A stretch of 64,000 nucleotides of DNA from positions 11,777-75,776 of the forward strand of contig JAXDOD010000127.1 of NCBI GenBank assembly GCA_034669045.1, given 5' to 3'. The position numbers and the translations under genes were made by a program. The stretch is from VAZQ01 sp034669045. Its GTDB lineage: Bacteria > Pseudomonadota > Alphaproteobacteria > Rhizobiales > Xanthobacteraceae. This document shows positions 52,832 through 61,314 of this stretch, in pieces (position 1 is the stretch's first letter; each line of letters begins with the position of its first letter). The notes beneath the pieces are model-generated. The model was given only the letters and a program-made list of their open reading frames with translations. It was not told the DNA's origin and made no database searches.

Positions 52832-52995
52832 CCGGACTTACGGCAGCGGAAAAAGTCCAGCCTTCGTGGTTAGCGTAACCTGAACGCGGACGCCGTCATT
52901 GTGCGTCATATGCGCAACAATTCGACAAGGCCTCTTTGGTAATACTCCCGGCGACAATGGCGTCTAGATGCCGCCGAAAATCGGGTGTCTTGCCG

Positions 52996-53580
52996 ATGTT
53001 CAAGAAGATAATCAGCAAACTGAAGTGCCGTCTGGACAGGATCTTCCACTCCTATGCCGAGCATCGATTTCGGCTCTTACAACGCGAAGACGGGGTGGCC
53101 GCAGTCGAATTCGCGCTGGTCGCCGCGCCGTTCCTGGCGCTGCTGTTCGCGATCATGGAAACGGCCCTGGTGTTCTTCGCGGGCCAGGTACTCGAAACCG
53201 TCACCAGCGATGCTGGGCGCCTCATCCTCACCGGCCAGGCGCAAAGTCTCAGTCAGGATTCATTCAAGGACAAAGTTTGCCCGCAGGCGGGATTGTTCGG
53301 GCTGTTCGATTGCGCCAACATGAGCGTCGATGTCAGGGCCTATACTACCTTCGCAGGGGCAAGTCTGACGCCGCCGCCGATGGATGCCAACGGAAAAACT
53401 GCCGACACCTATCAACCCGGCACGGCGTGCGACATCGTCGTCGCTCGCGTGTTTTACTCGTTTCCGGTCTATGTCAACTTGCTCGGTTTCAATCTTGCGG
53501 ATGCCACCACGGCAGGAAAGCGTCGTCTCGCCGCGACCTCGGTGTTCCGCAATGAGCCTTTTACGGGACCACCCTGCTGA
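52996..53580 (+). CDS. TadE-like pseudopilin
   Basis: A 194-residue minor pilin-like protein. The prepilin-like region EDGVAAVEFALVAAPFLALLFAIMETALVFF (about residues 30-60) carries a glycine cleavage site and glutamate at +5, as in TadE/TadF. The rest is periplasmic with cysteines (KVCPQAGLFGLFDC) and a C-terminal PPC. CpaA probably processes it. Its stop TGA shares the A with the next ATG (53580), so the two are translated together. ATG 52996 is favoured; an upstream frame from 52936 lacks family similarity. Confidence 0.88.
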   Translation: MFKKIISKLKCRLDRIFHSYAEHRFRLLQREDGVAAVEFALVAAPFLALLFAIMETALVFFAGQVLETVTSDAGRLILTGQAQSLSQDSFKDKVCPQAGLFGLFDCANMSVDVRAYTTFAGASLTPPPMDANGKTADTYQPGTACDIVVARVFYSFPVYVNLLGFNLADATTAGKRRLAATSVFRNEPFTGPPC

Positions 53581-54134
53581 TGAGCTCCCGCCTTGCCATG
53601 TCGTGCCTCATGCATCGGTTCGTCCGCGATTCGCGCGGCGTCTCCGCGGTTGAATTTGCGCTGGTGCTGCCGCTGATGCTGACGCTCTATATCGGCGGCG
53701 CCGAAGTTTCGCAGGCGCTCAGCGCGAACCGCAAAGTGACACTGGTGTCGCGGACCATTGCGGACCTCACGGCTCAATCGTCGTCCATCACCAGTGGGCG
53801 TATGACCGACTTCCTCAATGCATCGGCCGCCATCATGTATCCGTTTGCGGCCTCTAATCTCAAAGTGACCGTTTCATGCGTGGCCATCGATTCGGCAGGG
53901 AGGGCGACCATCAAATGGAGCGAAACACTCAACGGCACGAAACAGGCAACGGGCGCGTCGGTCACCCTCCCCGGGGCGCTTAACGTCAGGAGCACGTCAT
54001 TGCTCTGGAGCGAAGCCCAATATGCTTACACGCCAACAATCGGCTATGTCATTTCCGGAACAACGAATCTCAGGGACCAGATGTATATGAGTCCGCGCAT
54101 CGCGGCTCCGACGTACGGCACCACCACCTGCTAA
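53580..54134 (+). CDS. TadE/TadF-like pseudopilin, second
   Basis: A 184-residue relative of the preceding protein. DSRGVSAVEFALVLPLMLTLYIGGAEVSQ (about residues 17-45) is the pseudopilin start with the processing glycine and E at +5. The periplasmic part has pilin-like content and ends with TTTC. Together these two proteins fill the TadE/TadF roles, priming the Flp pilus. No large TadG-like gene follows. Start overlaps the upstream stop by one base. Confidence 0.87.
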   Translation: MSSRLAMSCLMHRFVRDSRGVSAVEFALVLPLMLTLYIGGAEVSQALSANRKVTLVSRTIADLTAQSSSITSGRMTDFLNASAAIMYPFAASNLKVTVSCVAIDSAGRATIKWSETLNGTKQATGASVTLPGALNVRSTSLLWSEAQYAYTPTIGYVISGTTNLRDQMYMSPRIAAPTYGTTTC

Positions 54135-54189
54135 AGCCGCGTCGTTTTGGATTTGGGTCAGAGTGTTTTAGGCCGTCGCCGGCTATCGC

Positions 54190-54642
54190 TCAGGGAATTG
54201 GCAGCGCGGTCGTGGACTTGATTTTTTCCATCGCGAAACGCGATGTCACGTTCTTCAGCGGCACAGATGCGATCAGCTTTTTATAGAAGGCGTCATATCC
54301 GGGAATGCCGGGAACGATGACGCGAAGCATGTAGTCTACATCGCCGGCCATTCGATAGAATTCCATCACCTCCGGCATGGCACCGACCATCTCGGCGAAG
54401 CGGCCAAGCCATTCCTGGGAATGGTCGCCAGTCTCGATCGAGACGAAGACCGTAATCCCCAGACCGATTTTGTCCTGGTCGACTAGCGCCACGCGTTTGA
54501 GAATGACGCCATCCGCCTCGAGCCGCTGGATGCGTTTCCAGCACGGCGTCGACGACAGGCCGACCCGCTGGCCGATTTCGGCGACGGAGAGCGAAGCATC
54601 GTCCTGAAGTACGGCCAGGATCTTGTGGTCGATTGCGTCCAT
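54190..54642 (-). CDS. Lrp/AsnC family transcriptional regulator
   Basis: A 150-residue regulator. The N-terminal winged helix DAIDHKILAVLQDDASLSVAEIGQRVGLSSTPCWKRIQRL (residues 2-40) binds DNA; the C-terminal RAM domain (about 68-140, ending PLKNVTSRFAMEKIKSTTALP) binds amino acids and forms octamers. ATG 54642 (MDAID) is the usual start of the family. Two A/T-rich palindromic sites lie 48-100 bases upstream and suggest autoregulation. The target is not clear, because neither neighbour is an amino-acid gene. Confidence 0.93.
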   Translation of the reverse strand: MDAIDHKILAVLQDDASLSVAEIGQRVGLSSTPCWKRIQRLEADGVILKRVALVDQDKIGLGITVFVSIETGDHSQEWLGRFAEMVGAMPEVMEFYRMAGDVDYMLRVIVPGIPGYDAFYKKLIASVPLKNVTSRFAMEKIKSTTALPIP

Positions 54643-54689
54643 GATACGCGGTCCTGAAATGGCGGCGGCCTGTGCAGTGGCCGCTACCA

Positions 54690-54742
54690 AGAATGATATT
54701 CTATTTCTGAGTTATTGTCGCTTCTATATAGAAGAATATTCT
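54690..54742. promoter_or_regulatory. Paired palindromes upstream of the Lrp gene (probable auto-operator)
   Basis: AGAATGATATTCT (54690-54702) and AGAATATTCT (54733-54742) are palindromes of similar sequence, both followed by ATTT; their starts are 43 bases apart, about four helical turns. CTTCTATATAGAAG (54721-54734) is a further perfect palindrome overlapping the second. This fits octameric Lrp proteins wrapping DNA at regularly spaced sites. Confidence 0.6.
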
Positions 54743-54802
54743 ATTTTCCAAGAAGAATTCGACAACGGGTGGCGGCTCCGCTGGCGGGTCCAGGGGGTCC
54801 TC

Positions 54803-55255
54803 CTAGGCCGCGTTGCCGGTTCCGATCTCCCGCTGCAAGGAGGCGACGAATTTCCGGAGTTCCACGTCGTCATAGGTCCGCGCCGGCGCGACGTCCCAGA
54901 CCGGGCGGCGTCCAGCCGCATCATCCGAAAAGCGCGCGATGACATGGACATGCAACTGGCGCACCGTATTGCCGAGCGCGGCGATGTTGAGCTTTTCGCA
55001 TGTCGTCACTGTCTTGAGCGCGCGGCCAACGCGCACGATCTCTCCCGTGAGCATGATCTGACCCTCCTCGTCGAGATCGATGATTTCGACGAGCAGCGGC
55101 CGCCGCGGCACCAGAATGAGCCAGGGATAATTGGCGTCCTTGTTGATCAGAACGCGCGACAGCGGCAGGTCGCCGAGCATGACAGTATCCGCCGCAAGGC
55201 GAGGGTCCAGGGACCAGGCCGGGGGATGTTCAAGAACCATCGAAAATCCTGTCAC
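54803..55255 (-). CDS. HIT-domain protein
   Basis: A 150-residue histidine-triad fold protein. The triad region reads NTVRQLHVHVIAR: the nucleophile and third histidine are kept, but the first histidine is a glutamine (Q-x-H-x-H). This is seen in the subgroup of small HIT proteins common in alphaproteobacteria. The N-terminal LINKDANYPWLILVPRR is also typical of that group. HIT proteins hydrolyse nucleotidyl phosphates such as AMP-lysine or Ap4A; the exact substrate is unknown. ATG 55240 (MVLEHPPAW) is another possible start. Upstream of the Lrp gene on the same strand. Confidence 0.85.
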   Translation of the reverse strand: MTGFSMVLEHPPAWSLDPRLAADTVMLGDLPLSRVLINKDANYPWLILVPRRPLLVEIIDLDEEGQIMLTGEIVRVGRALKTVTTCEKLNIAALGNTVRQLHVHVIARFSDDAAGRRPVWDVAPARTYDDVELRKFVASLQREIGTGNAA

Positions 55256-55335
55256 AAATGCGTTTCCGGAGGAAAGCTAGCAGACCGTCTTCGCCGCCGC
55301 TTGCTTTCTCCTTTTGTTCGCCCGATATAAGAAAC

Positions 55336-55431
55336 GGGAGGTTGGCGGTGGACGAGCCACTCGCCAACCGGGTCAGATCCGGAAGGAAGCAGCCCTAACG
55401 AGCTCCGGTTCGGGTCGCTCGTCAGCCTCCC
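55336..55431 (+). ncRNA. ffs: Small signal recognition particle RNA (4.5S type)
   Basis: The conserved SRP tetraloop domain is plain: GGGTCAGATCCGGAAGGAAGC then AGCCCTAACGAG (about 55370-55402). The 5' GGGAGG (55336-55341) pairs with the 3' CCTCCC (55426-55431), closing a single long hairpin of about 96 bases, as in the bacterial small SRP RNA. It binds Ffh and targets membrane proteins. It lies directly upstream of dnaX, as in many alphaproteobacteria. The exact ends are set by the pairing and could be a few bases off. Confidence 0.92.
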
Positions 55432-55491
55432 ACCTTCTCCTCATGGTCGGAACGGCAAGCGCGCAAGGCGCGGCGGCGGACGGAAAACACG

Positions 55492-57339
55492 ATGAACGAC
55501 GCCGAGACCCCGAACCATTCTGCCGCGCCGGGCCTTGCCCTGGGCGCGGCCGCCGCTGCGCGCCCTGCCGCCAATTCCTATCGCGTGCTCGCGCGCAAAT
55601 ACCGGCCCGCCACCTTCGACGACCTGATCGGCCAGGACGCCATGGTGCGTACTATCTCCAATGCCTTCGAGACCGGGCGCATTCCGCAGGCCTGGATCCT
55701 CACCGGCGTACGCGGGGTGGGCAAGACCACGACCGCGCGCATCCTTGCGCGAGCGCTCAATTATGAGCTGCCCGACGGCTCGATCACCGGCCCGACGATC
55801 AAAATGCCGGTACTGGGCCAGCATTGCCAGGCAATCATGGAAAGCCGGCATCTGGACGTGCTGGAAATGGACGCCGCCTCGCACAACAGCGTCGACGATG
55901 TACGGCAGATCAACGATGCGGTACGCTATGCGCCGGTCAGCGCGCGCTACAAAGTCTATATCCTCGACGAAGTGCATATGCTGTCGCCGCAAGCCTTCAA
56001 CGCTCTGTTGAAGACGCTGGAAGAGCCGCCGCCCCACGCCAAATTCATTTTCGCGACCACAGAAATCCGCAAGGTGCCGGTGACGATCCTGTCTCGCTGC
56101 CAGCGCTTCGATTTACGCCGGATCGATGCGGCGCTCTTGGTCAAGCATCTCCAGAATATCGCCGCGAAGGAAGAAGTCGCGGTCGAGCCCGAGGCGCTGG
56201 CGTTGATCGCGCGCGCCGCGGACGGCTCGGTGCGCGACTCGCTGTCGCTATTGGATCAGGCGATAGCCCATGCCGCGGGAACGGTGCGCGCCGAGGACGT
56301 GCGGCAGATGCTCGGCCTCGCCGACCGGGCGCGGATCGTCGATCTGTTCGAAGCGCTGATGCGCGGCGATATCGCGGCGGCGCTCAAGGAGCTGCGCGAG
56401 CAATACGAGATCGGCGCCGATCCGGCGACCGTGCTGACCGATCTCGCCGACTTCACGCATTTCGTCACCCGAGTGAAAATTGTGCCTGCGATCGCGGAGG
56501 ACATCTCGCTCAGCGAAGTCGAGCGCACGCGCGGCCATGCCTTCGCCACCCAGCTTTCCATGCGCGTCCTATCGCGCACCTGGCAGATGCTGCTCAAGGG
56601 CCTTGGCGACATGAAGGACGCGGCGAGGCCGCTTTTCGCCGCCGAAATGGTGTTGGTGCGCATCGCCTATGCCGCCGATCTGCCGACGCCGGACGAGGTG
56701 ATGCGCGCGCTCGGCGAGGAACAACGATCCGGCGGCGCGCGGCTCCAGGGCAACGGCGGCACGGTTTCTGCGCCGAGCGCAAGCGGCGCTACCGCGCCTC
56801 GCTACGAAACGTCGCGTGGCGGGCCGCGGGCCGCTATGTCGCCCGCCACCGCGCCGATGGGCGATCCGGTCGCGCGGCTCGGCGAAGCGGAGCCGAGCGC
56901 GCCCGCGCTCGCAATCGGCCGTTTCGAAGATTTGATCGCGCTCGCCGCGGAAAAGCGCGACCTCACCATCAAGACCGCGCTGGAGCGCGACGTGCGGCTG
57001 GTGCGCTTCGAGGACGGCCAACTCGAGATCAACCTTCAGCCGAGCGCGGCAAAAACACTGGTCGGCGATCTTTCCCGCAAGCTGACGGCCTGGACCGGCC
57101 GGCGCTGGATGATCGCGGTGTCCTCCGAACCGGGCGCGCCGACCATCCGCTCGCAGATGGATGAGCAGAAGGCCGAGCTGATGCGCGGCGTGCGCGCCGA
57201 CCCGCTCGTGCAGTCGGTGCTGGCGCGATTTCCCGGCGCCGAGATCGTCGAGGTGCGTCGCGCGGGGGGCGACGCTGGTGCGCCGGAAACTTTGCCGGCC
57301 GACGACCATTCCCCCGCCAATGACGAGCGTGAGGACTAA
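55492..57339 (+). CDS. dnaX: DNA polymerase III subunits gamma/tau
   Basis: A 615-residue clamp-loader ATPase. The AAA+ core has Walker A GVRGVGKTTTAR (about 71-82), Walker B VYILDEVHML and the arginine-finger SRC (LSRCQRFDLRR). The zinc-binding cysteine cluster of E. coli DnaX is not present: only one Cys (GQHCQAI) remains, as in other rhizobial proteins. Domain III and a proline/alanine-rich linker (about 410-470) lead to a tau-like C-terminal domain that should bind the polymerase. I saw no slippery A-run that would prove a programmed frameshift. Starts the dnaX-ybaB-recR operon. Confidence 0.95.
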   Translation: MNDAETPNHSAAPGLALGAAAAARPAANSYRVLARKYRPATFDDLIGQDAMVRTISNAFETGRIPQAWILTGVRGVGKTTTARILARALNYELPDGSITGPTIKMPVLGQHCQAIMESRHLDVLEMDAASHNSVDDVRQINDAVRYAPVSARYKVYILDEVHMLSPQAFNALLKTLEEPPPHAKFIFATTEIRKVPVTILSRCQRFDLRRIDAALLVKHLQNIAAKEEVAVEPEALALIARAADGSVRDSLSLLDQAIAHAAGTVRAEDVRQMLGLADRARIVDLFEALMRGDIAAALKELREQYEIGADPATVLTDLADFTHFVTRVKIVPAIAEDISLSEVERTRGHAFATQLSMRVLSRTWQMLLKGLGDMKDAARPLFAAEMVLVRIAYAADLPTPDEVMRALGEEQRSGGARLQGNGGTVSAPSASGATAPRYETSRGGPRAAMSPATAPMGDPVARLGEAEPSAPALAIGRFEDLIALAAEKRDLTIKTALERDVRLVRFEDGQLEINLQPSAAKTLVGDLSRKLTAWTGRRWMIAVSSEPGAPTIRSQMDEQKAELMRGVRADPLVQSVLARFPGAEIVEVRRAGGDAGAPETLPADDHSPANDERED

Positions 57340-57342
57340 ACG

Positions 57343-57663
57343 ATGCCGGATTTCATGGGCCTGATGAAACAGGCCGCCGAGCTTAAATCCAAAATGGAGG
57401 CGATGCAGGCCGAGCTGGACCATATCGAGGTCGAGGGCTCCGCGGGCGGCGGCATGGTTGCCGTCAAGCTCACCGCCAAGGGCGAGCTTAAAGGCGTCGT
57501 GATCGACGATTCATTGTTCAAGCCGGGAGAGAAAGAAATTCTCGAAGACCTGATCATCGCCGCCCATGCCGACGCGCGCCGCAAGGCCGAGGCGGTGATG
57601 CAGCAAAAAATGCAAGGCCTCACCGGCGGGCTGCCGCTGCCGCCAGGGATGAAGCTGTTTTGA
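57343..57663 (+). CDS. ybaB: Nucleoid-associated protein YbaB/EbfC
   Basis: A 106-residue DNA-binding protein. MPDFMGLMKQAAELKSKMEAMQAEL and the beta hairpin GGGMVAVKLTAKGELKGVVID are characteristic. It forms tweezer-like dimers on DNA. It starts three bases after the dnaX stop with GAGGAC upstream, in the widespread dnaX-ybaB-recR order. Confidence 0.95.
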   Translation: MPDFMGLMKQAAELKSKMEAMQAELDHIEVEGSAGGGMVAVKLTAKGELKGVVIDDSLFKPGEKEILEDLIIAAHADARRKAEAVMQQKMQGLTGGLPLPPGMKLF

Positions 57664-57730
57664 TGTCTTGTTGTTGCTCACGTTACGGGACCTTTGCCGA
57701 CGATGGAGTCCGCATCGGCGGCTCTATCGT

Positions 57731-57891
57731 CCCCTCCCCCCTTGTGGGGGAGGGACAGGGAGGGGGGTGGCTACAAATGTCTGGGCAAGTTTTTACCCCT
57801 CGCCCCAGCCCTCCCCCGACGCAAGTCGGGCCTGCCCGACTTGCGCACTATGGTGCGGAACTCGGGCAGGCCCGAGTTCCGTGGGGGAGGG
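57731..57891. repeat. Composite palindromic repeat between ybaB and recR
   Basis: It begins CCCCTCCCCCCTTGTGGGGG, nearly the same as the element inside hrpB, and ends GTGGGGGAGGG. Nested within are two small perfect palindromes: GCAAGTCGGGC-CT-GCCCGACTTGC and GGAACTCGGG-CAGG... CCCGAGTTCC. The end of the element supplies the ribosome binding site of recR. Confidence 0.75.
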
Positions 57892-57900
57892 AGCAGTAAG

Positions 57901-58506
57901 ATGCCCACCGCCGTTGCCGGACCTGAAATCGAGCGCCTGATCCAGTTACTGGCGCGCCTGCCGGGCCTAGGGCCGCGCTCGGCGCGGCGGGCGGCGCTGC
58001 ATCTGATCAAGAAGCGGGAGCAATTGATGGCGCCGTTGGCGGCGGCGCTGGCGACGGCGATGGAGAAAATCGAGATTTGCCGCGTCTGCGGAAATATCGA
58101 CACGCAAAATCCTTGCACCGTATGCACGGACGTGCGGCGCGACGCCTCCATCATCGTCGCTGTCGCCGATGTGGCCGATCTCTGGGCGCTGGAGCGTGCG
58201 CACGCCATCAACGCCCGCTACCACGTGCTCGGCGGCACGCTGTCGCCGCTCGATGGCGTCGGCCCGCAAGATCTCTCGATCGACGCGTTGGTCTCCCGCG
58301 CCCACGCCGAGGGTGTGAAGGAAGTGATCCTCGCCGTCGATGCCACCGTCGACGGCCAGACCACCGCGCATTACATCACCGACCTTCTGCACAACGCCAA
58401 TGTGAAGGTGACGCGGCTGGCCCACGGCGTTCCGGTCGGCGGCGAGTTGGATTATCTCGACGAGGGCACGCTCTCCGCCGCGATGCGCCAGCGCACGTTG
58501 TTTTGA
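57901..58506 (+). CDS. recR: Recombination protein RecR
   Basis: A 201-residue recombination mediator acting with RecF/RecO to load RecA on gaps. The N-terminal HhH (LLARLPGLGPRSARRAALHLI), zinc finger CRVCGNIDTQNPCTVC (about 60-75) and Toprim domain with VVADVADLWALERA are present. The ATG at 57901 is chosen because it begins the known MPTAVAGPEIERLIQLLAR start and has GGAG at seven bases. That ribosome binding site lies in the tail of the palindromic repeat. Third gene of the dnaX operon, but separated from ybaB by the repeat (237 bases). Confidence 0.95.
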   Translation: MPTAVAGPEIERLIQLLARLPGLGPRSARRAALHLIKKREQLMAPLAAALATAMEKIEICRVCGNIDTQNPCTVCTDVRRDASIIVAVADVADLWALERAHAINARYHVLGGTLSPLDGVGPQDLSIDALVSRAHAEGVKEVILAVDATVDGQTTAHYITDLLHNANVKVTRLAHGVPVGGELDYLDEGTLSAAMRQRTLF

Positions 58507-58526
58507 GTGCGCCTCGCCCTTTTTCT

Positions 58527-58624
58527 TGTCATCCCGGCCGAGCGTAGCGAGAGCCGGGACCCATAGGCTGTGTTGAAAAGTTAACATGGGTCCCGGATCG
58601 GCCTTCGGCCGTCCGGGATGACAA
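58527..58624. repeat. Palindromic repeat between recR and ampG (convergent)
   Basis: Outer ends TGTCATCCCGG and CCGGGATGACA, inner arms GCCGGGACCCAT/ATGGGTCCCGG and the small hairpin GGCCTTCGGCC. It is a close copy of the element at 41609-41706 and likewise sits between convergent genes. Confidence 0.8.
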
Positions 58625-58630
58625 ATGGTG

Positions 58631-59992
58631 CTAAGGCTTTCTCGCTCCCAGCCGCTCAAAATGCCCATTGCGTTGCAGCCACCACAATAGCACCAAGCTC
58701 GGGATTCCGGTCAGCGCGCAGATCGCGAAGTACCAGACCCAGCCGGTCGCGTCGGCGACGTAGCCGGTGCCGAGAGAGAAAATCGTGCGCCCGAGAGCGG
58801 TGAGGGCGGTGAGCAACGCATATTGCGTTGCCGTGTGCAGCGGGTTTCCACACAGCGCGGAGAGATAGGCGACGAAGATCACGGTGCCGATGGCGCTGGT
58901 GAAGCTCTCCACGGTGATGGCGAAGGTGAGCAGCGCCACATCCTTTCCTACAGCGGCCTGCCAGGAGAAAGTCAGAATGGTGATCGTCTGCAGCACGCCG
59001 CCGATCCACAGACTGGTCGATAACGGATAGGCACGGGCGATGATGCCACCGGCATAGCCGCCGATCAGCGTCGAGGCGAACCCAACGCCCTTGATGATCG
59101 TGGCCAATTCGGTACGGGAAAATCCAATATTCAGCACAAAGGGAGTGGTCAGCGCGCTGGCGAGCGCGTCGGCGAGCTTGAACAGCGCGACGAAGGCGAG
59201 CACCACCCACGCCATGTCACGGCTGAGGAATTCCGTGGAACTGGCGATCGCCGTCTCGATAGAGCGCTTGATGGGGTTGTCCCCCGCGCGCGCGGCGTGA
59301 TCCGCGGCGGCGGCGGACTTCTCCGGTTCGGGAGCCAACAATGTCGTGGCGACGCCGACCAGCAACATCAGGCCCATCGCAAGATAGCCCCATGTCCATG
59401 CCAGCGACTTCGACAAGCCGAGACCGCTCTCCACATAGCTGACCAGGAACAGCGTGCCCGCGCCCGAGACCAACAGGCCGACGCGGTAAGCGGCTACATA
59501 GGAGGCCATGCCGGGCGCCTGTTCGTCCTCCGGCAGGCTTTCGATGCGATAGGCGTCGACGACAATGTCTTGCGTCGCGGAGGCGGTGGCGACCAGCAGC
59601 GCAGCGGCGGCGACAAGCAACGGCGAAAGCGCGGGGTCGCAGAATGCGAGCAGCATGATCGCGGCCATCAGCATAAGCTGCGACAGCAGTAGCCAGCCTC
59701 GCCGCCGGCCCAAAAGCCGGGACAATACCGGCACGTCCAGTGCATCGATGAACGGCGCCCAGAGAAACTTCACCGCGTAAGGCAGGCCGATGGCGGAGAA
59801 CAGGCCGATAGTCTTGATATCGACGCCGCTCTCGGTCATCCAAGCCGACAGCGTCGAGCCGGACAGCGCCAGCGGCAGGCCGGAGGAAAAGCCGAGGAAC
59901 AGCACGATCAGCACGCGCGGCCGCAGATAGACTGCAAGCGCGTCGGTGAAGGAGAGGCGGGCGGCGGGTTTGATCTCTCGGGGGGCGGTCAT
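58631..59992 (-). CDS. ampG: AmpG-like muropeptide permease (MFS)
   Basis: A 453-residue inner-membrane transporter with about twelve to fourteen helices. FLGFSSGLPLALSGSTLSAWM and the SATQDIVVDAYRIE motif are those of AmpG, which brings anhydro-muropeptides into the cytosol for cell-wall recycling and beta-lactamase signalling. ATG 59992 is chosen because the ATG at 60022 lies within a palindromic repeat. Muropeptide uptake may connect with the NlpC/P60 and M17 enzymes encoded at 37.7-39.9 kb, but that is inference. Confidence 0.9.
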   Translation of the reverse strand: MTAPREIKPAARLSFTDALAVYLRPRVLIVLFLGFSSGLPLALSGSTLSAWMTESGVDIKTIGLFSAIGLPYAVKFLWAPFIDALDVPVLSRLLGRRRGWLLLSQLMLMAAIMLLAFCDPALSPLLVAAAALLVATASATQDIVVDAYRIESLPEDEQAPGMASYVAAYRVGLLVSGAGTLFLVSYVESGLGLSKSLAWTWGYLAMGLMLLVGVATTLLAPEPEKSAAAADHAARAGDNPIKRSIETAIASSTEFLSRDMAWVVLAFVALFKLADALASALTTPFVLNIGFSRTELATIIKGVGFASTLIGGYAGGIIARAYPLSTSLWIGGVLQTITILTFSWQAAVGKDVALLTFAITVESFTSAIGTVIFVAYLSALCGNPLHTATQYALLTALTALGRTIFSLGTGYVADATGWVWYFAICALTGIPSLVLLWWLQRNGHFERLGARKP

Positions 59993-60013
59993 GCGATTCG
60001 CGTTGTTGCCTTT

Positions 60014-60088
60014 TGTCATCACCCGCGAAGGCGGGTGATCCAGCTATCACCGAAGGTACTGGATGCCCCGCTTTCGCGGGGCATGACA
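60014..60088. repeat. Palindromic repeat between ampG and rmuC
   Basis: TGTCATCACCCGC...GCGGGTGATCC on the left and GGATGCCCCGC...GCGGGGCATGACA on the right make a pair of hairpins with TGTCAT/ATGACA ends. It separates the two co-directional genes and covers the region before the ampG start. Confidence 0.7.
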
Positions 60089-60099
60089 AGCAGGAATAT

Positions 60100-61185
60100 T
60101 CACTCGCCCGCCTCAAGCTTGCGCATTGGAGCAGGGATGACAACCGCGTCGGTTTCATTCTCGCCGCCGCCGAATTCCACTTCCCTGATACGTTCGCCGC
60201 GCTTCTCGATCCTGCCCGTGGAGGTCAGAATGTCTTTCATGTCCTCAGTGGTCTGGCCGAAATGGGTCTGCAATTTGCGTACGCGCTCACCTAGCAACCT
60301 TACATCCTTCATCATGTGTTCGACTTCGGTATGAATCTGATCCGCAGCTTCACGCATACGGGCGTCCTTCTGGATCTGTTGGACAACTTGGATGGCCAGC
60401 ATGAGTAGCGACGGCGAGACGATGACGATCTTGGCGCGATAGGCCTTTTGCACGATATCGTCGAAGCCGTCGTACAACTCGGCATAGACCGATTCCGACG
60501 GCACGAACATCAGCGCCATATCTTGGGTCTCACCGGGGATGAGATATTTCTGTGCCATGTCGGTGACGTGCTTACCGACGTCCTGACGTAATCGCGCGGC
60601 GGCCTGCCTGCGCTCGTCATCACTCTTGGCCTCGCGGAATGCGGTCACCGATTCGAGCGGGAATTTGGCGTCGATAACGAGTGGGCGATTATCCGGCATC
60701 GAAATGCAGCAGTCAGGGCGCGACTTGTTCGGTAACGTGTGCTGGAATTTGTAACAGTCTTTTGGTAGCGCATCCTGAATTATCATCTCCATCCGACCCT
60801 GACCGAAGGCGCCGCGCTGTTGCTTGTTGCCGAGTACGCTTTGCAAAGAAGTAACCTGGGAGGCCAGGTCGGTAATGTTCTTCTGCGCATTGTCGATCAC
60901 TGCGAGCCGTTCGTTCAGTTTGGTCAGGTTTGCAACAGTCTGCTCCTTGGCCGTGTCCACTGACTTGCCAAGCCGCTCCGATAGGTCGGTTTGGGCCTTA
61001 GTCAGCATGTCGCCCATTGCTTTTACCTGTCCCGCAGTCTCGCTCTGTAACTTGTGGATTTCTGCCAGCCGTTGTTCGGCGGGATCGGACGAGGAAATGC
61101 GCGTCCTAAGCAGGGACATACCGACGGCGGCCAATCCCGCGCCAGCGATCAGACTTGCCATGGCAATGAGGAGCGTTTCGATCAT
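60100..61185 (-). CDS. rmuC: RmuC-domain DNA recombination protein
   Basis: A 361-residue protein. An N-terminal membrane segment (about residues 4-25) is followed by a coiled-coil (about 35-120; KAQTDLSERLGKSVDTAKEQTVANL) and the RmuC nuclease-like domain with RPDCCISMPDNRPLVIDAKFPLESV and ALMFVPSESVYAEL. RmuC limits recombination at inverted repeats in E. coli. ATG 61185 (MIETLLIA) starts the anchor; the longer frame is unlikely. Confidence 0.92.
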   Translation of the reverse strand: MIETLLIAMASLIAGAGLAAVGMSLLRTRISSSDPAEQRLAEIHKLQSETAGQVKAMGDMLTKAQTDLSERLGKSVDTAKEQTVANLTKLNERLAVIDNAQKNITDLASQVTSLQSVLGNKQQRGAFGQGRMEMIIQDALPKDCYKFQHTLPNKSRPDCCISMPDNRPLVIDAKFPLESVTAFREAKSDDERRQAAARLRQDVGKHVTDMAQKYLIPGETQDMALMFVPSESVYAELYDGFDDIVQKAYRAKIVIVSPSLLMLAIQVVQQIQKDARMREAADQIHTEVEHMMKDVRLLGERVRKLQTHFGQTTEDMKDILTSTGRIEKRGERIREVEFGGGENETDAVVIPAPMRKLEAGE

Positions 61186-61314
61186 GCGTCTGTCTCTAAC
61201 CTCGATTCGCTTCTTATGCGCGAACGAAGAGAGAACGGCAAGGTGCGCCACCGTTAAACGGGGCCAAGGTTCATCGCATTGACCCCATCGTGCTTACCGC
61301 TTACATCGCCGCTC

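Noticed and set aside
55492..57339. Programmed frameshift in dnaX
   Set aside because: No A-run slippery sequence with a following stem was seen at the gamma/tau border.
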